A stretch of 64,000 bases of DNA from a virus, in IMG/VR virus record IMGVR_UViG_3300032214_001486, positions 1 through 64,000 of that record. One strand, given 5' to 3'. The position numbers were made by a program, and so were the translations under genes. A model generated the notes under the pieces. The model saw nothing but the letters and a program-made list of their open reading frames with translations. It was not told the DNA's origin and did not search any database. Of the stretch, positions 21,690 through 29,160 are shown piece after piece (position 1 is the first letter of the stretch; the number at the start of each line of letters is the position of its first letter).

Positions 21690-22283
21690 ATGAGCACAAT
21701 GTATCGGCACCATCGCGGGGGATACTACGCGAGTAGCCCTGAGATACAGCGGCACGCCGGCCGGAATTATAGCTCTCCTACCTACCGTTGGCCTAACTTG
21801 GGTATCCGGCTGGTCCGCGTTGTACCCGAACCCCAGGAAAACAAAATGACAATGAATACCGACACCACCACCGACACCACCACCGACACCACCACCGACA
21901 CCGACGCCGACCAAAACCCCTTTGTGTTTCAAGTCCCGGCCTGGGCTAACCGGAAAATGGGTGACCTGTCCGCAGCCGACGTGCTTGCGCGGGCGCAGGC
22001 CCTCGCCAGTTCTTACTACCCTCTCGCCACGCAGACGGGTATTCACTCCATGATCGAATGGTGTGGGGTCATGGGCGAGTACGTCAATATGCTGGGTGAC
22101 GCCCACAAATACCACGGCATTGACCCTCGGAGCGTTGATCAACACTCGGGGGAGGCGGTCCCGGCCCAGCCTTTCCAGATTGAGTACATCTGCGAAAAGC
22201 TGGGATGCCAGCTAAAACCCTTCATCCGGGCCAACAAGGACGTGTGGCGCCGGGCGATCAACCGTTGGTTTGAGGACAAATAG
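21690..22283 (+). CDS. Third FGE/lectin-type segment joined to a hypothetical domain, 197 aa
   Basis: Same frame as the gene before, separated by one TGA and 9 nt. Residues 8-43 are a third RGG...LGIRLVRVVPEP unit. A TDTTTD repeat follows and then a well-folded helical domain (from PFVFQVPAWANRKMGDLSAAD). An in-frame ATG at 21846 with AGGAAAAC upstream could give the second domain alone (about 145 aa), so two products from one frame are likely. Functions unknown. Confidence 0.6.
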   Translation: MSTMYRHHRGGYYASSPEIQRHAGRNYSSPTYRWPNLGIRLVRVVPEPQENKMTMNTDTTTDTTTDTTTDTDADQNPFVFQVPAWANRKMGDLSAADVLARAQALASSYYPLATQTGIHSMIEWCGVMGEYVNMLGDAHKYHGIDPRSVDQHSGEAVPAQPFQIEYICEKLGCQLKPFIRANKDVWRRAINRWFEDK

Positions 22284-22284
22284 C

Positions 22285-22551
22285 ATGAGCACGACCGATT
22301 TAATCCATCGGTCCCCGTCTGCCGTGGTCCCCCAGGCGACCCCAGGAGAGGTATTAGACATACCGGGAGGGCCGACCTGGGAGGATGCTTTTCGCCTACT
22401 TGCTCGTCTAACGTGTGTGGGCCCCGTTTCGTCACGACAGGTAGAGCGTTGGGTCAGGGCCATGCGGGAACGCAACCCCGCGGCGGCCGACGTGATTATG
22501 GAAACCTTTAATACGCATAGAACCCAATGGGATCAAGATATGATGGGCTGA
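22285..22551 (+). CDS. Hypothetical protein, 88 aa
   Basis: ATG 1 nt after the previous stop with GAGGA upstream. The product has an LTCVGPVSSRQVERWVRAMRERN stretch that could be a small helical domain. No clear family. Confidence 0.62.
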   Translation: MSTTDLIHRSPSAVVPQATPGEVLDIPGGPTWEDAFRLLARLTCVGPVSSRQVERWVRAMRERNPAAADVIMETFNTHRTQWDQDMMG

Positions 22552-22571
22552 TAGGCCCACCGGGGGGGAAC

Positions 22572-23444
22572 ATGAGCGATAAACAGGAAGTAAGGGCCCT
22601 GCTGGCCCAAGTGTCCCAATTGTGTACGGTGTATATGGAAGCCGGCGGAGATCCGGGCCTATTGGCGGACGGGCTGCGCGAGCAGGCGGATACTCTCTGC
22701 GGACAAGGGAAGGTCACGCCCGAGGCTGTGGCGCATTTTGGTGTCGTCCTCACGGGGCCGGATGCCTTGGTACGGGCAAAGGAATTGGTGGCGCGCGGGG
22801 ATCACCTTCTCGTCAGGGTAACGGACGAACGCGGTTATCTCTACGAGGTCCGGCGCTACGCCGATGGTGTCGTTTGCCGCCGTACTTCACCCCTAAAGGT
22901 GGGGGACCGGGTGCGCTACACCCAATACGGAGGGGCCACGGTCGAAGGTTGGGTGACTCACGTTACGCTCATGCCCCCCATCACGGAGCGGGAGGGCGAG
23001 TTAGCCTATCGGCTACACCTGAGCGCCGAAAACAAGGCAAAGGTGGGTCATCCGGTCACAATCCCGCATAGCCGGGTTGAGCTAATCTGGCCCGAGAAAG
23101 CCATCGAAGCGACGGCTTTTGTCTCGCTGCATGACGGGAAGCGCCTGGGCTGGAAAATCGTTCGCGGCGATCTTCGGGTTTGGTTCTCTTACAATCGTTA
23201 TTGTGGCGTCGGGGAGCAGCGGCCCCCCAGCGGGGAAGTCGAGATCCAGCGGCGGACGTTCGATAATTGGGAGGAAGCGGAGGTTTGGTGCGCGAGCTTC
23301 CCGGCGCACCCGGCTGAGGGGGGCTCGCCCCCAAAAGTAAGCCCAACCTACTATCCGGGCCAAATTTGGCCTTCGCAGCACAACCCCGTCGCGCCGGAAG
23401 GGGAAGCACCGGAAGGGGAAGCGCCGGAAGCGGAAGCAACATGA
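22572..23444 (+). CDS. Hypothetical protein, 290 aa
   Basis: ATG with GGGGGGGAAC upstream. A helical N-terminus is followed by a beta-rich centre: KVGDRVRYTQYGGATVEGWVTHV reads like a small KOW/SH3-type barrel. A DUF-like tail ends in GEAPEGEAPEAEA repeats. Its stop overlaps the next start (ATGA). Function unknown. Confidence 0.65.
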   Translation: MSDKQEVRALLAQVSQLCTVYMEAGGDPGLLADGLREQADTLCGQGKVTPEAVAHFGVVLTGPDALVRAKELVARGDHLLVRVTDERGYLYEVRRYADGVVCRRTSPLKVGDRVRYTQYGGATVEGWVTHVTLMPPITEREGELAYRLHLSAENKAKVGHPVTIPHSRVELIWPEKAIEATAFVSLHDGKRLGWKIVRGDLRVWFSYNRYCGVGEQRPPSGEVEIQRRTFDNWEEAEVWCASFPAHPAEGGSPPKVSPTYYPGQIWPSQHNPVAPEGEAPEGEAPEAEAT

Positions 23445-23674
23445 GCCGTCAGCGCCGGAATGTCGTTTGTACGGCCTGTGGCCGCCGCGGGCGGGTGTCA
23501 GACCCCACCAATACGGGCGGGCGGCCCCCCTGCTGCGGTGTGTGGGCCGACGCCGCGGCTGCTGCCCGGTGTGCCGCTTGCGGCGGCCCCGTGACGTTGG
23601 AAGGCCCCAGGCAGCCCCGCATCCCCCAACCCGCCGCTACTCCGAGGATTGACCGTGACCTTAAAGCCCCTTAA
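23441..23674 (+). CDS. Small zinc-finger-like protein, 77 aa
   Basis: ATG in an ATGA overlap. Cys pairs CTACGRRG and CAACGGP flank a middle CCG; these can form a zinc ribbon. A basic start and Pro/Arg-rich end suggest nucleic-acid binding. Confidence 0.6.
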   Translation: MSRQRRNVVCTACGRRGRVSDPTNTGGRPPCCGVWADAAAAARCAACGGPVTLEGPRQPRIPQPAATPRIDRDLKAP

Positions 23675-24185
23675 TGTGCCCCCGCCCTACACCTTGACGG
23701 ACGCCGCCGGCAGTCCTCCGGCCTTGGTCCTTGCGACTCTCGTCCTTGACGGTACGCCAAAGGATTTACCAATAGTGCCTGTCATCGTGGCCCATGTGGT
23801 GAATTGCTTTGAGCGTCCGGGTGAACAGGCGCCGCCCAACGGCCCGATCACGATCACCGAGCGGGGGCGCGGCCTGCTTGATATGGCCTGTACCATTTAT
23901 GCTGAACCGGCCCTTGGTGCGCCCGACGAGGATCGTAGACGGGCACGCGCTTTTGTTCTTTTCCGGCGGGAATGGGCGAGCTACCTGTACGCCCTGCTTT
24001 CCCAGGCAGCCCAGGCAGCCCCGGCAGCCCAGGCAGCCCCCGAAGCCAAGGCAGCCCCCGAAACGATTGTATGCCCGGTCGCCAAAGCGAACGGTTACGG
24101 TAGGCTTATCGAGATCGACGCCCTGTTTTTGTTGGAGAATGACTATTTTGTGTTGCCTCGGGAATATCAAACGGGTCGTGGATGA
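23655..24185 (+). CDS. Hypothetical protein, 176 aa
   Basis: GTG at 23655 has GAGG seven bases upstream; an in-frame TTG at 23649 is closer to it than usual. Overlaps the previous gene by 20 nt. Contains a helical part with FVLFRREWASYLYALL and then AAQAAPAAQAAPEAKAAPE low-complexity repeats from repeated GCAGCCC units. Unknown function. Confidence 0.6.
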   Translation: MTLKPLNVPPPYTLTDAAGSPPALVLATLVLDGTPKDLPIVPVIVAHVVNCFERPGEQAPPNGPITITERGRGLLDMACTIYAEPALGAPDEDRRRARAFVLFRREWASYLYALLSQAAQAAPAAQAAPEAKAAPETIVCPVAKANGYGRLIEIDALFLLENDYFVLPREYQTGRG

Positions 24186-24204
24186 CCCAAAGGAGTGAAG
24201 TGAC

Positions 24205-24774
24205 ATGACTGTAGAGCACCGCACCGCTACTCATTCTGCGGACACGGCCGCCCCGCCCGCCGCGACCACCAGCACCGGCCTCGCCGCGTCCAACCTTGGG
24301 CGTACATGGAGCCCCTTCAACCTGATCCCCGATCAGCTTGGTGCCCCCTTTAAGGCGGAGAGCCGCCGCGACGGCGAGGAACCCGACACCCTGGAAAGGT
24401 TCACCGTCTGGATTGGCGACGACCCGCGCGATGACCCGCACACGCACCCGTGGCCTTTCACCACCACCATCCTGACCGGCGGCTACACCGAGCGCCGCTA
24501 CCGCAAGGGCCCCGATGGCGAGTGGCGCGAGATCGGCGTGTATGTCCACCGGAAGGGGGCTGTGGTCGAAGTACCCGCAGGCGACGCCCATGTGGTCTAT
24601 GACGTGCTCCCCGGCACGACCACGCATATGAAAATCGGCAAGCTGACAGCAGGCTCGCGGGATTGGGGTCACTTGGTTCAGGCCGACTCGTCGGGCGAAT
24701 TGACCTACGTTCCGAATGAGTCCGACCCCTCGTTTCTCGGCCGCCTGCAAGCTCTGAACATCCGGCCAACCTAA
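24205..24774 (+). CDS. Cupin-fold protein, 189 aa
   Basis: The centre matches a cupin barrel: DDPHTHPWPF (metal-binding His pair), GGYTERRY, GAVVEVPAGDAHVVYDV (second motif with His). Cupins include sugar epimerases, dioxygenases and binding proteins; which applies is unclear. ATG with AAGGAG well placed. Ends just before the promoter at 24799. Confidence 0.7.
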   Translation: MTVEHRTATHSADTAAPPAATTSTGLAASNLGRTWSPFNLIPDQLGAPFKAESRRDGEEPDTLERFTVWIGDDPRDDPHTHPWPFTTTILTGGYTERRYRKGPDGEWREIGVYVHRKGAVVEVPAGDAHVVYDVLPGTTTHMKIGKLTAGSRDWGHLVQADSSGELTYVPNESDPSFLGRLQALNIRPT

Positions 24775-24798
24775 GCTGACTTGGGCCAACCTTGTCGA

Positions 24799-24865
24799 TT
24801 GACAAACTAACCGTAGCCGGTTAGACCTGGGCGCCAGCGGTACTCCCGCTGGCGCTCGACTTTTT
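24799..24865 (+). promoter_or_regulatory. Promoter TTGACA-17-TAGACC with terminator-like hairpin
   Basis: The -35 TTGACA (24799-24804), spacer ending CCGGT, -10 TAGACC (24822-24827). GCGCCAGCGG (24831-24840) pairs with CCGCTGGCGC (24846-24855) followed by TTTTT (24861-24865). The predicted start near 24834 cuts 3 bp off the stem, so read-through RNA forms the full terminator and own RNA a shorter one at its extreme 5' end. Confidence 0.7.
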
Positions 24866-24894
24866 CAGCTATTTCCAAACAAAATGGAACGATA

Positions 24895-25392
24895 ATGACC
24901 GATCCGATGGACGCCCCGGCGGCCCAGGCCGCCTCTGCTGCTCAGCCCGACCCGGCGGCCCAGGCCGCCCCTGCTGCTCAGCCCGACCTTACCCCCCTGC
25001 ATGTTTTGGTACGCATTTATGTCGAGGGGGACGTGACCATACGAGCCGAGGACGACGGGGTTGGCTTCAATGAGTATCAAGGGATTGTGGGCTTTGACTC
25101 CGATCCCTACTATTCCGTCAAGTTCACCGGGGAGAAGGCTGAAACCTTTGTGTGGACTGAGCGCGTAGCCGCAGCGCACATGAAAGATATGGACGAATTT
25201 GTGGAGTACGCCGAAGCCTGGGAAGATGAAGTCGTAATTCAGGCCCCGGACGACTCCAATGCTGCTTTCCCTGTGTCTATTCAGCCCGGCAGCCTCCGCG
25301 TTGTGCAGAAGGTGGTTGATCCTTCCGAGCACGACTCCGACCACTTCTTCGTGACCTTTTCCGCCACCATCACCGTACAGGTCAAGGATTAA
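24895..25392 (+). CDS. Hypothetical acidic protein, 165 aa
   Basis: ATG with GGAAC upstream, behind the promoter at 24799. The N-terminal 30 residues hold a tandem AAQAA...AAQPD repeat (also repeated in DNA). The rest is acidic and strand-rich (LVRIYVEGDVTIRAEDDGVGF). No family known. Confidence 0.65.
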   Translation: MTDPMDAPAAQAASAAQPDPAAQAAPAAQPDLTPLHVLVRIYVEGDVTIRAEDDGVGFNEYQGIVGFDSDPYYSVKFTGEKAETFVWTERVAAAHMKDMDEFVEYAEAWEDEVVIQAPDDSNAAFPVSIQPGSLRVVQKVVDPSEHDSDHFFVTFSATITVQVKD

Positions 25393-25395
25393 GCC

Positions 25396-25713
25396 GTGAG
25401 CTACAGTATCATTTACGCTGATCCTCCCTGGGACTACAAGGGGCAAAAGCAGCACGGCGGCGAGGGGTCCGAGGATACCGGCGGGGCTGAGGTTCACTAC
25501 CCCACCGTCACCTTAGACCGGCTCAAACGGTTGCAAGTGAAGGCGGTCTGCGCGCCGGGGGAGCACAGCGCGAAACCCGAGGAAGTACGGACCCGCATCG
25601 AGCAGATGTTTCCCACGCAACGCAAGCTGGAATTGTTCGCCCGCAAACCCAGCCCCGGTTGGGACGTGTGGGGTAACGAAGTCGAGTCAAACGTCCTTAT
25701 CCCCTGGGGGTGA
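25396..25713 (+). pseudogene. Internally deleted MT-A70-type methyltransferase
   Basis: The start SIIYADPPWDYKG has the catalytic DPPW of MT-A70 adenine methyltransferases and YPTVTLDRLKRL follows as usual. The sequence then jumps to CAPGEHSAKPEEVRTRIE and RKPSPGWDVWGNEV, which belong to the C-terminal end of the family. Around 70-90 central residues present in the full copy at 39075-39638 are missing, without a frameshift. The 105-aa product is probably inactive or has a new role. GTG start, weak SD. Confidence 0.7.
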
Positions 25714-25967
25714 TGGGTATGCCTGCCTATGTAGAGACTTGTCTGGTGTGTGGTCGGCGCTTTAACGCTTATGGGGAGAGCTACCACACGGCCTTGTTTT
25801 GTTCTGTGGGTTGTGCTGGCGATGCTGGCGAATGTGTTGACGCAAAGGGGGGTCAAGATGGCAGCCCGACGAGCGCGGTGGGCCCTTCCGGCCCTTCCCA
25901 GGAAAGCCCGGCTGTTGGCGGAGGAGCTTCACGCAGGGCAGAGGTACGGCCGCGATACAAAGTTTAG
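25713..25967 (+). CDS. Small zinc-finger protein, 84 aa
   Basis: ATG overlapping the last base of the previous frame, after GGGGGTG. CLVCGRRFNAYGESYHTALFC is the start of a CxxC...CxxxC zinc finger. The C-terminal half overlaps the HD gene in another frame and is Gly/Ser-rich, so only the first 45 residues may be under selection. Confidence 0.55.
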   Translation: MGMPAYVETCLVCGRRFNAYGESYHTALFCSVGCAGDAGECVDAKGGQDGSPTSAVGPSGPSQESPAVGGGASRRAEVRPRYKV

Positions 25968-26415
25968 TCATGTGCGGGCGGTTCACGACCTAATCGAGCT
26001 TTACTTCCCCGACGATACGGAGCTTCAATGCGCTGCTTTTTTGCATGACGCCGTTGAGGATGCCCCGCCGGGTGTAGACGCGCGGCAGATGATCAGGGCT
26101 CGTTGTGGCCCTGGAGTCTTGGCTCTGGTCGAAGCGGTGTCGGACAAACTGGGGGCTACGCGGGCGGAAAGGAAGGAAGGTACACTGGAGAAAATCGCCG
26201 CTGCTGGTTGGAGGGCCGTGGCGATCAAGCTGGCAGATCGCCTATGTAACACCCGGTATTCCGCTCGCGGAACGGGCACAAAGGACGCAAAGAAGCTGGC
26301 GATGTATCAAAAAGAGTACCCTGAATTTCGCTCTGTTTTGTTCCCTGCCTCTGAGGATAACCCGCAGCTTGTCCCTTTGTGGCGGGCTTTGGATAGGGAG
26401 AGCCAACGGGCTTGA
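25858..26415 (+). CDS. SpoT-like HD-domain (p)ppGpp hydrolase candidate, 185 aa
   Basis: Signature of the RelA/SpoT hydrolase HD fold: FSHVRAVHDLIE (first His), AAFLHDAVEDA (the HDxxED motif, about residue 61) and AIKLADRLCNTRY (final Asp region, about 122). Size matches small alarmone hydrolases of the MESH1 type. It would remove (p)ppGpp and so counter the stringent response; other nucleotide substrates are possible. The ATG at 25858 has AGGGGGG upstream; it overlaps the zinc-finger frame by 110 nt. Confidence 0.78.
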   Translation: MAARRARWALPALPRKARLLAEELHAGQRYGRDTKFSHVRAVHDLIELYFPDDTELQCAAFLHDAVEDAPPGVDARQMIRARCGPGVLALVEAVSDKLGATRAERKEGTLEKIAAAGWRAVAIKLADRLCNTRYSARGTGTKDAKKLAMYQKEYPEFRSVLFPASEDNPQLVPLWRALDRESQRA

Positions 26416-26424
26416 CTTCGGCCC

Positions 26425-26453
26425 TTGACGCTCGGCAAAGAACAGGTTAGGGC
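26425..26453 (+). promoter_or_regulatory. Promoter TTGACG-17-TAGGGC
   Basis: The -35 TTGACG (26425-26430), spacer CTCGGCAAAG onward ending CAGGT, -10 TAGGGC (26448-26453). The start near 26460 leaves a 10-nt leader that holds only the SD (GTGAGG) of the ATPase gene. Confidence 0.8.
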
Positions 26454-26469
26454 AAACGAGTGAGGTACA

Positions 26470-27405
26470 ATGTCCAACACACCAGCAAACGCCCAGGCCG
26501 CCGCTGCTGGCTCTCCGGCGGCTGCCGCTGCCGGGACGCCCCCAGCCAACACCCACACCGCCCCGTTTGTCGTCATCTACGGCAAATCGGGCTTTGGCAA
26601 AACTTCTGATGTGGGGGCTGCCTACCCAGGCGCCTTGTATATCGCAAGTGAGGGCGCGGTTTCTTCCATCCAGTCGTGGTACGGTGTCTCGGTTGCGAGA
26701 ACGCAGGTGCCGACCCTGATGGAGCTAAACAAGAACTTCCCGAATTGGATCAAGACCGGGAAGTACACCGCGCTCGTCATCGACGAATTCGATTTCCTCG
26801 CAGAAGAAACGATGGCCGCGCTTGAAAAGCGCGTGACCGGGTTTAAGCTCTTTGGGGCTTTGCGGAACGAAGTCGCCCTCACGGCGCGGATTGCGCGGGA
26901 CGCAAGCCTGCCGGTGATCTTGACCTCGTTGGAGAAGCCGCCCAAGATCAAAGAGGACGGCACGAAAACCCTGGGAGGCCCCAGCCTCACGGGTGACCTA
27001 CCCGAGAAGCTGCCCGGCATGGCCGATATTGTGCTCCGGGCCATTAAAGACCCCCTACGCAAGCCTTGGCCGGTCATTTACACACCGGACGGCGGCATGG
27101 ATTATGTGGGCAAGGATCGGTATTCCATCGTACCTACTCCGAGCCCGATGAACCTGGGGGAGATCCTTCGCCTCCGATTTAACGTCCCCCGCATACACCC
27201 GTGGCAGGAAGAACGGGTTGTGGAGCTACACACCGCACTAATCCAAGGAGATCCAAAAGATGACGTTGCCGTAATTACTGCATACTATCCCTACCTTTTG
27301 TCCCTCGGAATTCCGGCGCAAGCCGCCCGCTGGACTGTTCGTGATGGCTGGGACCGGACTCTGCTCGCGCGTGCAAAGCGAGCAAAAGAGGCCAGCTACT
27401 TCTAA
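26470..27405 (+). CDS. RecA-like phage ATPase (Sak4-like), 311 aa
   Basis: Walker A GKSGFGKT (residues about 38-45) and Walker B ALVIDEFDFL (about 103) in a RecA/AAA-type core. The N-terminal 30 residues are Ala-rich linker. Phage proteins of this kind (Sak4-type single-strand annealing/recombination ATPases) are often followed by an SSB, as here. It probably loads on ssDNA during recombination-dependent replication. Named by motif and context only. Confidence 0.72.
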   Translation: MSNTPANAQAAAAGSPAAAAAGTPPANTHTAPFVVIYGKSGFGKTSDVGAAYPGALYIASEGAVSSIQSWYGVSVARTQVPTLMELNKNFPNWIKTGKYTALVIDEFDFLAEETMAALEKRVTGFKLFGALRNEVALTARIARDASLPVILTSLEKPPKIKEDGTKTLGGPSLTGDLPEKLPGMADIVLRAIKDPLRKPWPVIYTPDGGMDYVGKDRYSIVPTPSPMNLGEILRLRFNVPRIHPWQEERVVELHTALIQGDPKDDVAVITAYYPYLLSLGIPAQAARWTVRDGWDRTLLARAKRAKEASYF

Positions 27406-27495
27406 GCGCACACTGAGCGCACACTGTCTGTCTCGTTTCCCCTGGCCGCAAGGCCGCATAGCCGGGCTTAGGCCCACAATCCGTAGGAGAACACA

Positions 27496-28266
27496 ATGGG
27501 TATCGGCTTTTTCAATTTCAGCGATATTGATCCCGCTAAGGTCGGCGATGGCACCGGCTCTGCCGTGGCGGACGGCTTTTACGTCGGTCGCCTCGTGTCC
27601 GCGCTGATCAAGCCCGCCAAGACGGGTACTCCGCAGTTGGAAGCGAAGGTCGCCGTCGTCGGCGGTGTCTCGGACGGCGCGGAGCGCACCGGCTGGCAGA
27701 CCCTCCCGACCGAGGGCATGGACGCGCAGAAGCGGCAGAACCTCCGCAACATTTGGGTGCGGATTTTCCAGAGCTTCGGCTTCACCCCCGAGGAGATCAA
27801 GAATTTCGGGGATCAGGTCACCGCCGAGAATATCCCGGCGGTGCTCATGGCGAAGGGCGGCCAGTGTTTCTTCCAATGGGAGAACGGTAACAAGGACTTG
27901 CAGGAGAAGGCCAACCTCAGCTTCGTCACCCAGGCGAAGTACCAGAAGGAGCAGGAGGCCGCCGCTGCTGCCGCCACGGCGCGGGTCGGTGCCCCCTCGG
28001 CGATCCCCGGCGTGTCCGTGATCGCTCCGGGCGCTGGCGCGGCCCCGGTCGTTCCCGGTATGCCGGCACCCGGCGCGGCCATGTTCGCGGCGGCCCCCGC
28101 TGCCCCCGCTGCCCCCGTCATGGCTCCGACCGCGCCGGCCGCCGGTTTCCCCTTCCCCGGCGCCGCGCCGGCCGCCGCCCCGGCCGCTGGCTTCCCCTTC
28201 CCCGGCGCCGCGCCGGCCGCTGGGGCGCCGAACCCGGTACTGGCCGCGATGGGTATTCGTCAGTGA
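27496..28266 (+). CDS. Probable phage ssDNA-binding protein, 256 aa
   Basis: ATG with GTAGGAGAACAC upstream, in the same transcript as the RecA-like ATPase. The N-terminal 140 residues form a beta-rich domain with a helical insert (DGFYVGRLVSALIKPAKTGTPQLEAKVAVVGG), and the long C-terminal part is an Ala/Pro/Gly-rich tail with AGFPFPGAAPAA repeats. This layout (OB-like core plus flexible tail) fits SSB-type proteins paired with Sak4-like ATPases. No acidic tip is present. Confidence 0.5.
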   Translation: MGIGFFNFSDIDPAKVGDGTGSAVADGFYVGRLVSALIKPAKTGTPQLEAKVAVVGGVSDGAERTGWQTLPTEGMDAQKRQNLRNIWVRIFQSFGFTPEEIKNFGDQVTAENIPAVLMAKGGQCFFQWENGNKDLQEKANLSFVTQAKYQKEQEAAAAAATARVGAPSAIPGVSVIAPGAGAAPVVPGMPAPGAAMFAAAPAAPAAPVMAPTAPAAGFPFPGAAPAAAPAAGFPFPGAAPAAGAPNPVLAAMGIRQ

Positions 28267-28306
28267 CAGCCCACGGGTAGGCTCGGCCTGCCCTGCTGCC
28301 CCGCAG

Positions 28307-28340
28307 CCCCGCAACCCCCACGGGTTGCGGGGTTTGTTTT
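28307..28340 (+). terminator. Strong intrinsic terminator
   Basis: CCCCGCAACCC (28307-28317) pairs perfectly over 11 bp with GGGTTGCGGGG (28322-28332), then TTTGTTTT. It ends the ATPase/SSB transcript. Confidence 0.9.
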
Positions 28341-28393
28341 AGTGTGAGCCCCCTATCGCGGGTGAGCCGCGGGTCGCGGGTCGCAGGCCGCCC

Positions 28394-28600
28394 TTATTCG
28401 CCGGACAGCAGGGCTTCGATATTCTCCACAGCCTCGGACAGCAAATCGTACATATCCAGCAAAATCTCGGGGTTTCGTCCTTTTGTGTTTGCTCCGACAA
28501 TAGCAGCTTTGATCCGTTCCAAGTGAGCATCCACGCTCGCCATGAACGGCGATACCGCGTCATTCGACGGCGAGCCGTTTACTGAGTCATTCGTTTGCAT
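28394..28600 (-). CDS. Small acidic helical protein, 68 aa
   Basis: Single minus-strand gene inside a plus-strand block. Its ATG at 28600 has GGGAGG at ideal distance, and a promoter-like element lies upstream. The product is helical (SVDAHLERIKAAIVGAN, DLLSEAVENIEALLSG). Being divergent from the plus-strand genes, it could be a small regulator. Function unknown. Confidence 0.68.
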   Translation of the reverse strand: MQTNDSVNGSPSNDAVSPFMASVDAHLERIKAAIVGANTKGRNPEILLDMYDLLSEAVENIEALLSGE

Positions 28601-28636
28601 TACAACCTCCCTGGGTCCGCAAAGGCCCAGCGGGGG

Positions 28637-28664
28637 AGCTTAACCTGTTTTCTGAAACTTGCAA
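28637..28664 (-). promoter_or_regulatory. Minus-strand promoter TTGCAA-16-TAAGCT
   Basis: Read on the minus strand: -35 TTGCAA, 16-bp spacer ending AACAGGT, -10 TAAGCT, in line with the GGTTAG form seen elsewhere. It drives the small gene at 28394-28600. Confidence 0.6.
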
Positions 28665-28714
28665 CCGGGCGCCAAAGCGTAGGTCCATCCCCGCAAAGTG
28701 CCGACAGGTTGCGC

Positions 28715-28742
28715 TTGACACCGCATCAAAACGGGTTAGTAC
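28715..28742 (+). promoter_or_regulatory. Promoter TTGACA-16-TAGTAC
   Basis: The -35 TTGACA (28715-28720), 16-bp spacer ending ACGGGT, -10 TAGTAC (28737-28742). It is divergent from the minus promoter at 28637. Downstream a GCGGGCCGCCGC segment is directly repeated in the leader. Confidence 0.72.
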
Positions 28743-28813
28743 CCCAGCGTCAGTGAGGGCCGTCGCGGGCCGCCGCAGGTCGGCGCGGGCCGCCGCCCTT
28801 GTGGGGGTTCATC

Positions 28814-29119
28814 GTGCGTTTACGGGCGGTCTATGCTTTCGTGCCCCCCGTTAACCCCTATGGGCGCGCATGGGGCGCGAACGGGCAGCACTACAATAGC
28901 AGCCCCCAGCCGACCATGACGATCACGCAATATGTGTCCCTCTCTGGGTACACAGAACAAAGAATTCGTGATCTCGGTCTGCACGGGACTTCCCTTGTTT
29001 GGGGCCACGTCGTCGAGGTCCAAGAAACAGAAGCCATTTTTATCACTACTCTCGGTCAATTAGAGCGCGTTCCTCTCCAGTACCTTGTCCTAATCGACTT
29101 CATTGAGCCGACCGTGTGA
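28814..29119 (+). CDS. Hypothetical protein, 101 aa
   Basis: GTG chosen for GGGGG six to seven bases upstream. The product is strand-rich with aromatic residues; TSLVWGHVVEVQETEAIFITTLGQLERVPLQYL reads like a small beta barrel. No family recognised. Confidence 0.6.
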   Translation: MRLRAVYAFVPPVNPYGRAWGANGQHYNSSPQPTMTITQYVSLSGYTEQRIRDLGLHGTSLVWGHVVEVQETEAIFITTLGQLERVPLQYLVLIDFIEPTV

Positions 29120-29160
29120 ACGGGGGTTTGCCCCGGCTGTTTAGGTACGGAGAGGAAGAA

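Noticed and set aside
20855-22283. Complete diversity-generating retroelement
   Set aside because: The lectin-type segments are suggestive, but no reverse transcriptase frame is present in the window and the three segments are not near-identical template/variable copies with adenine changes.
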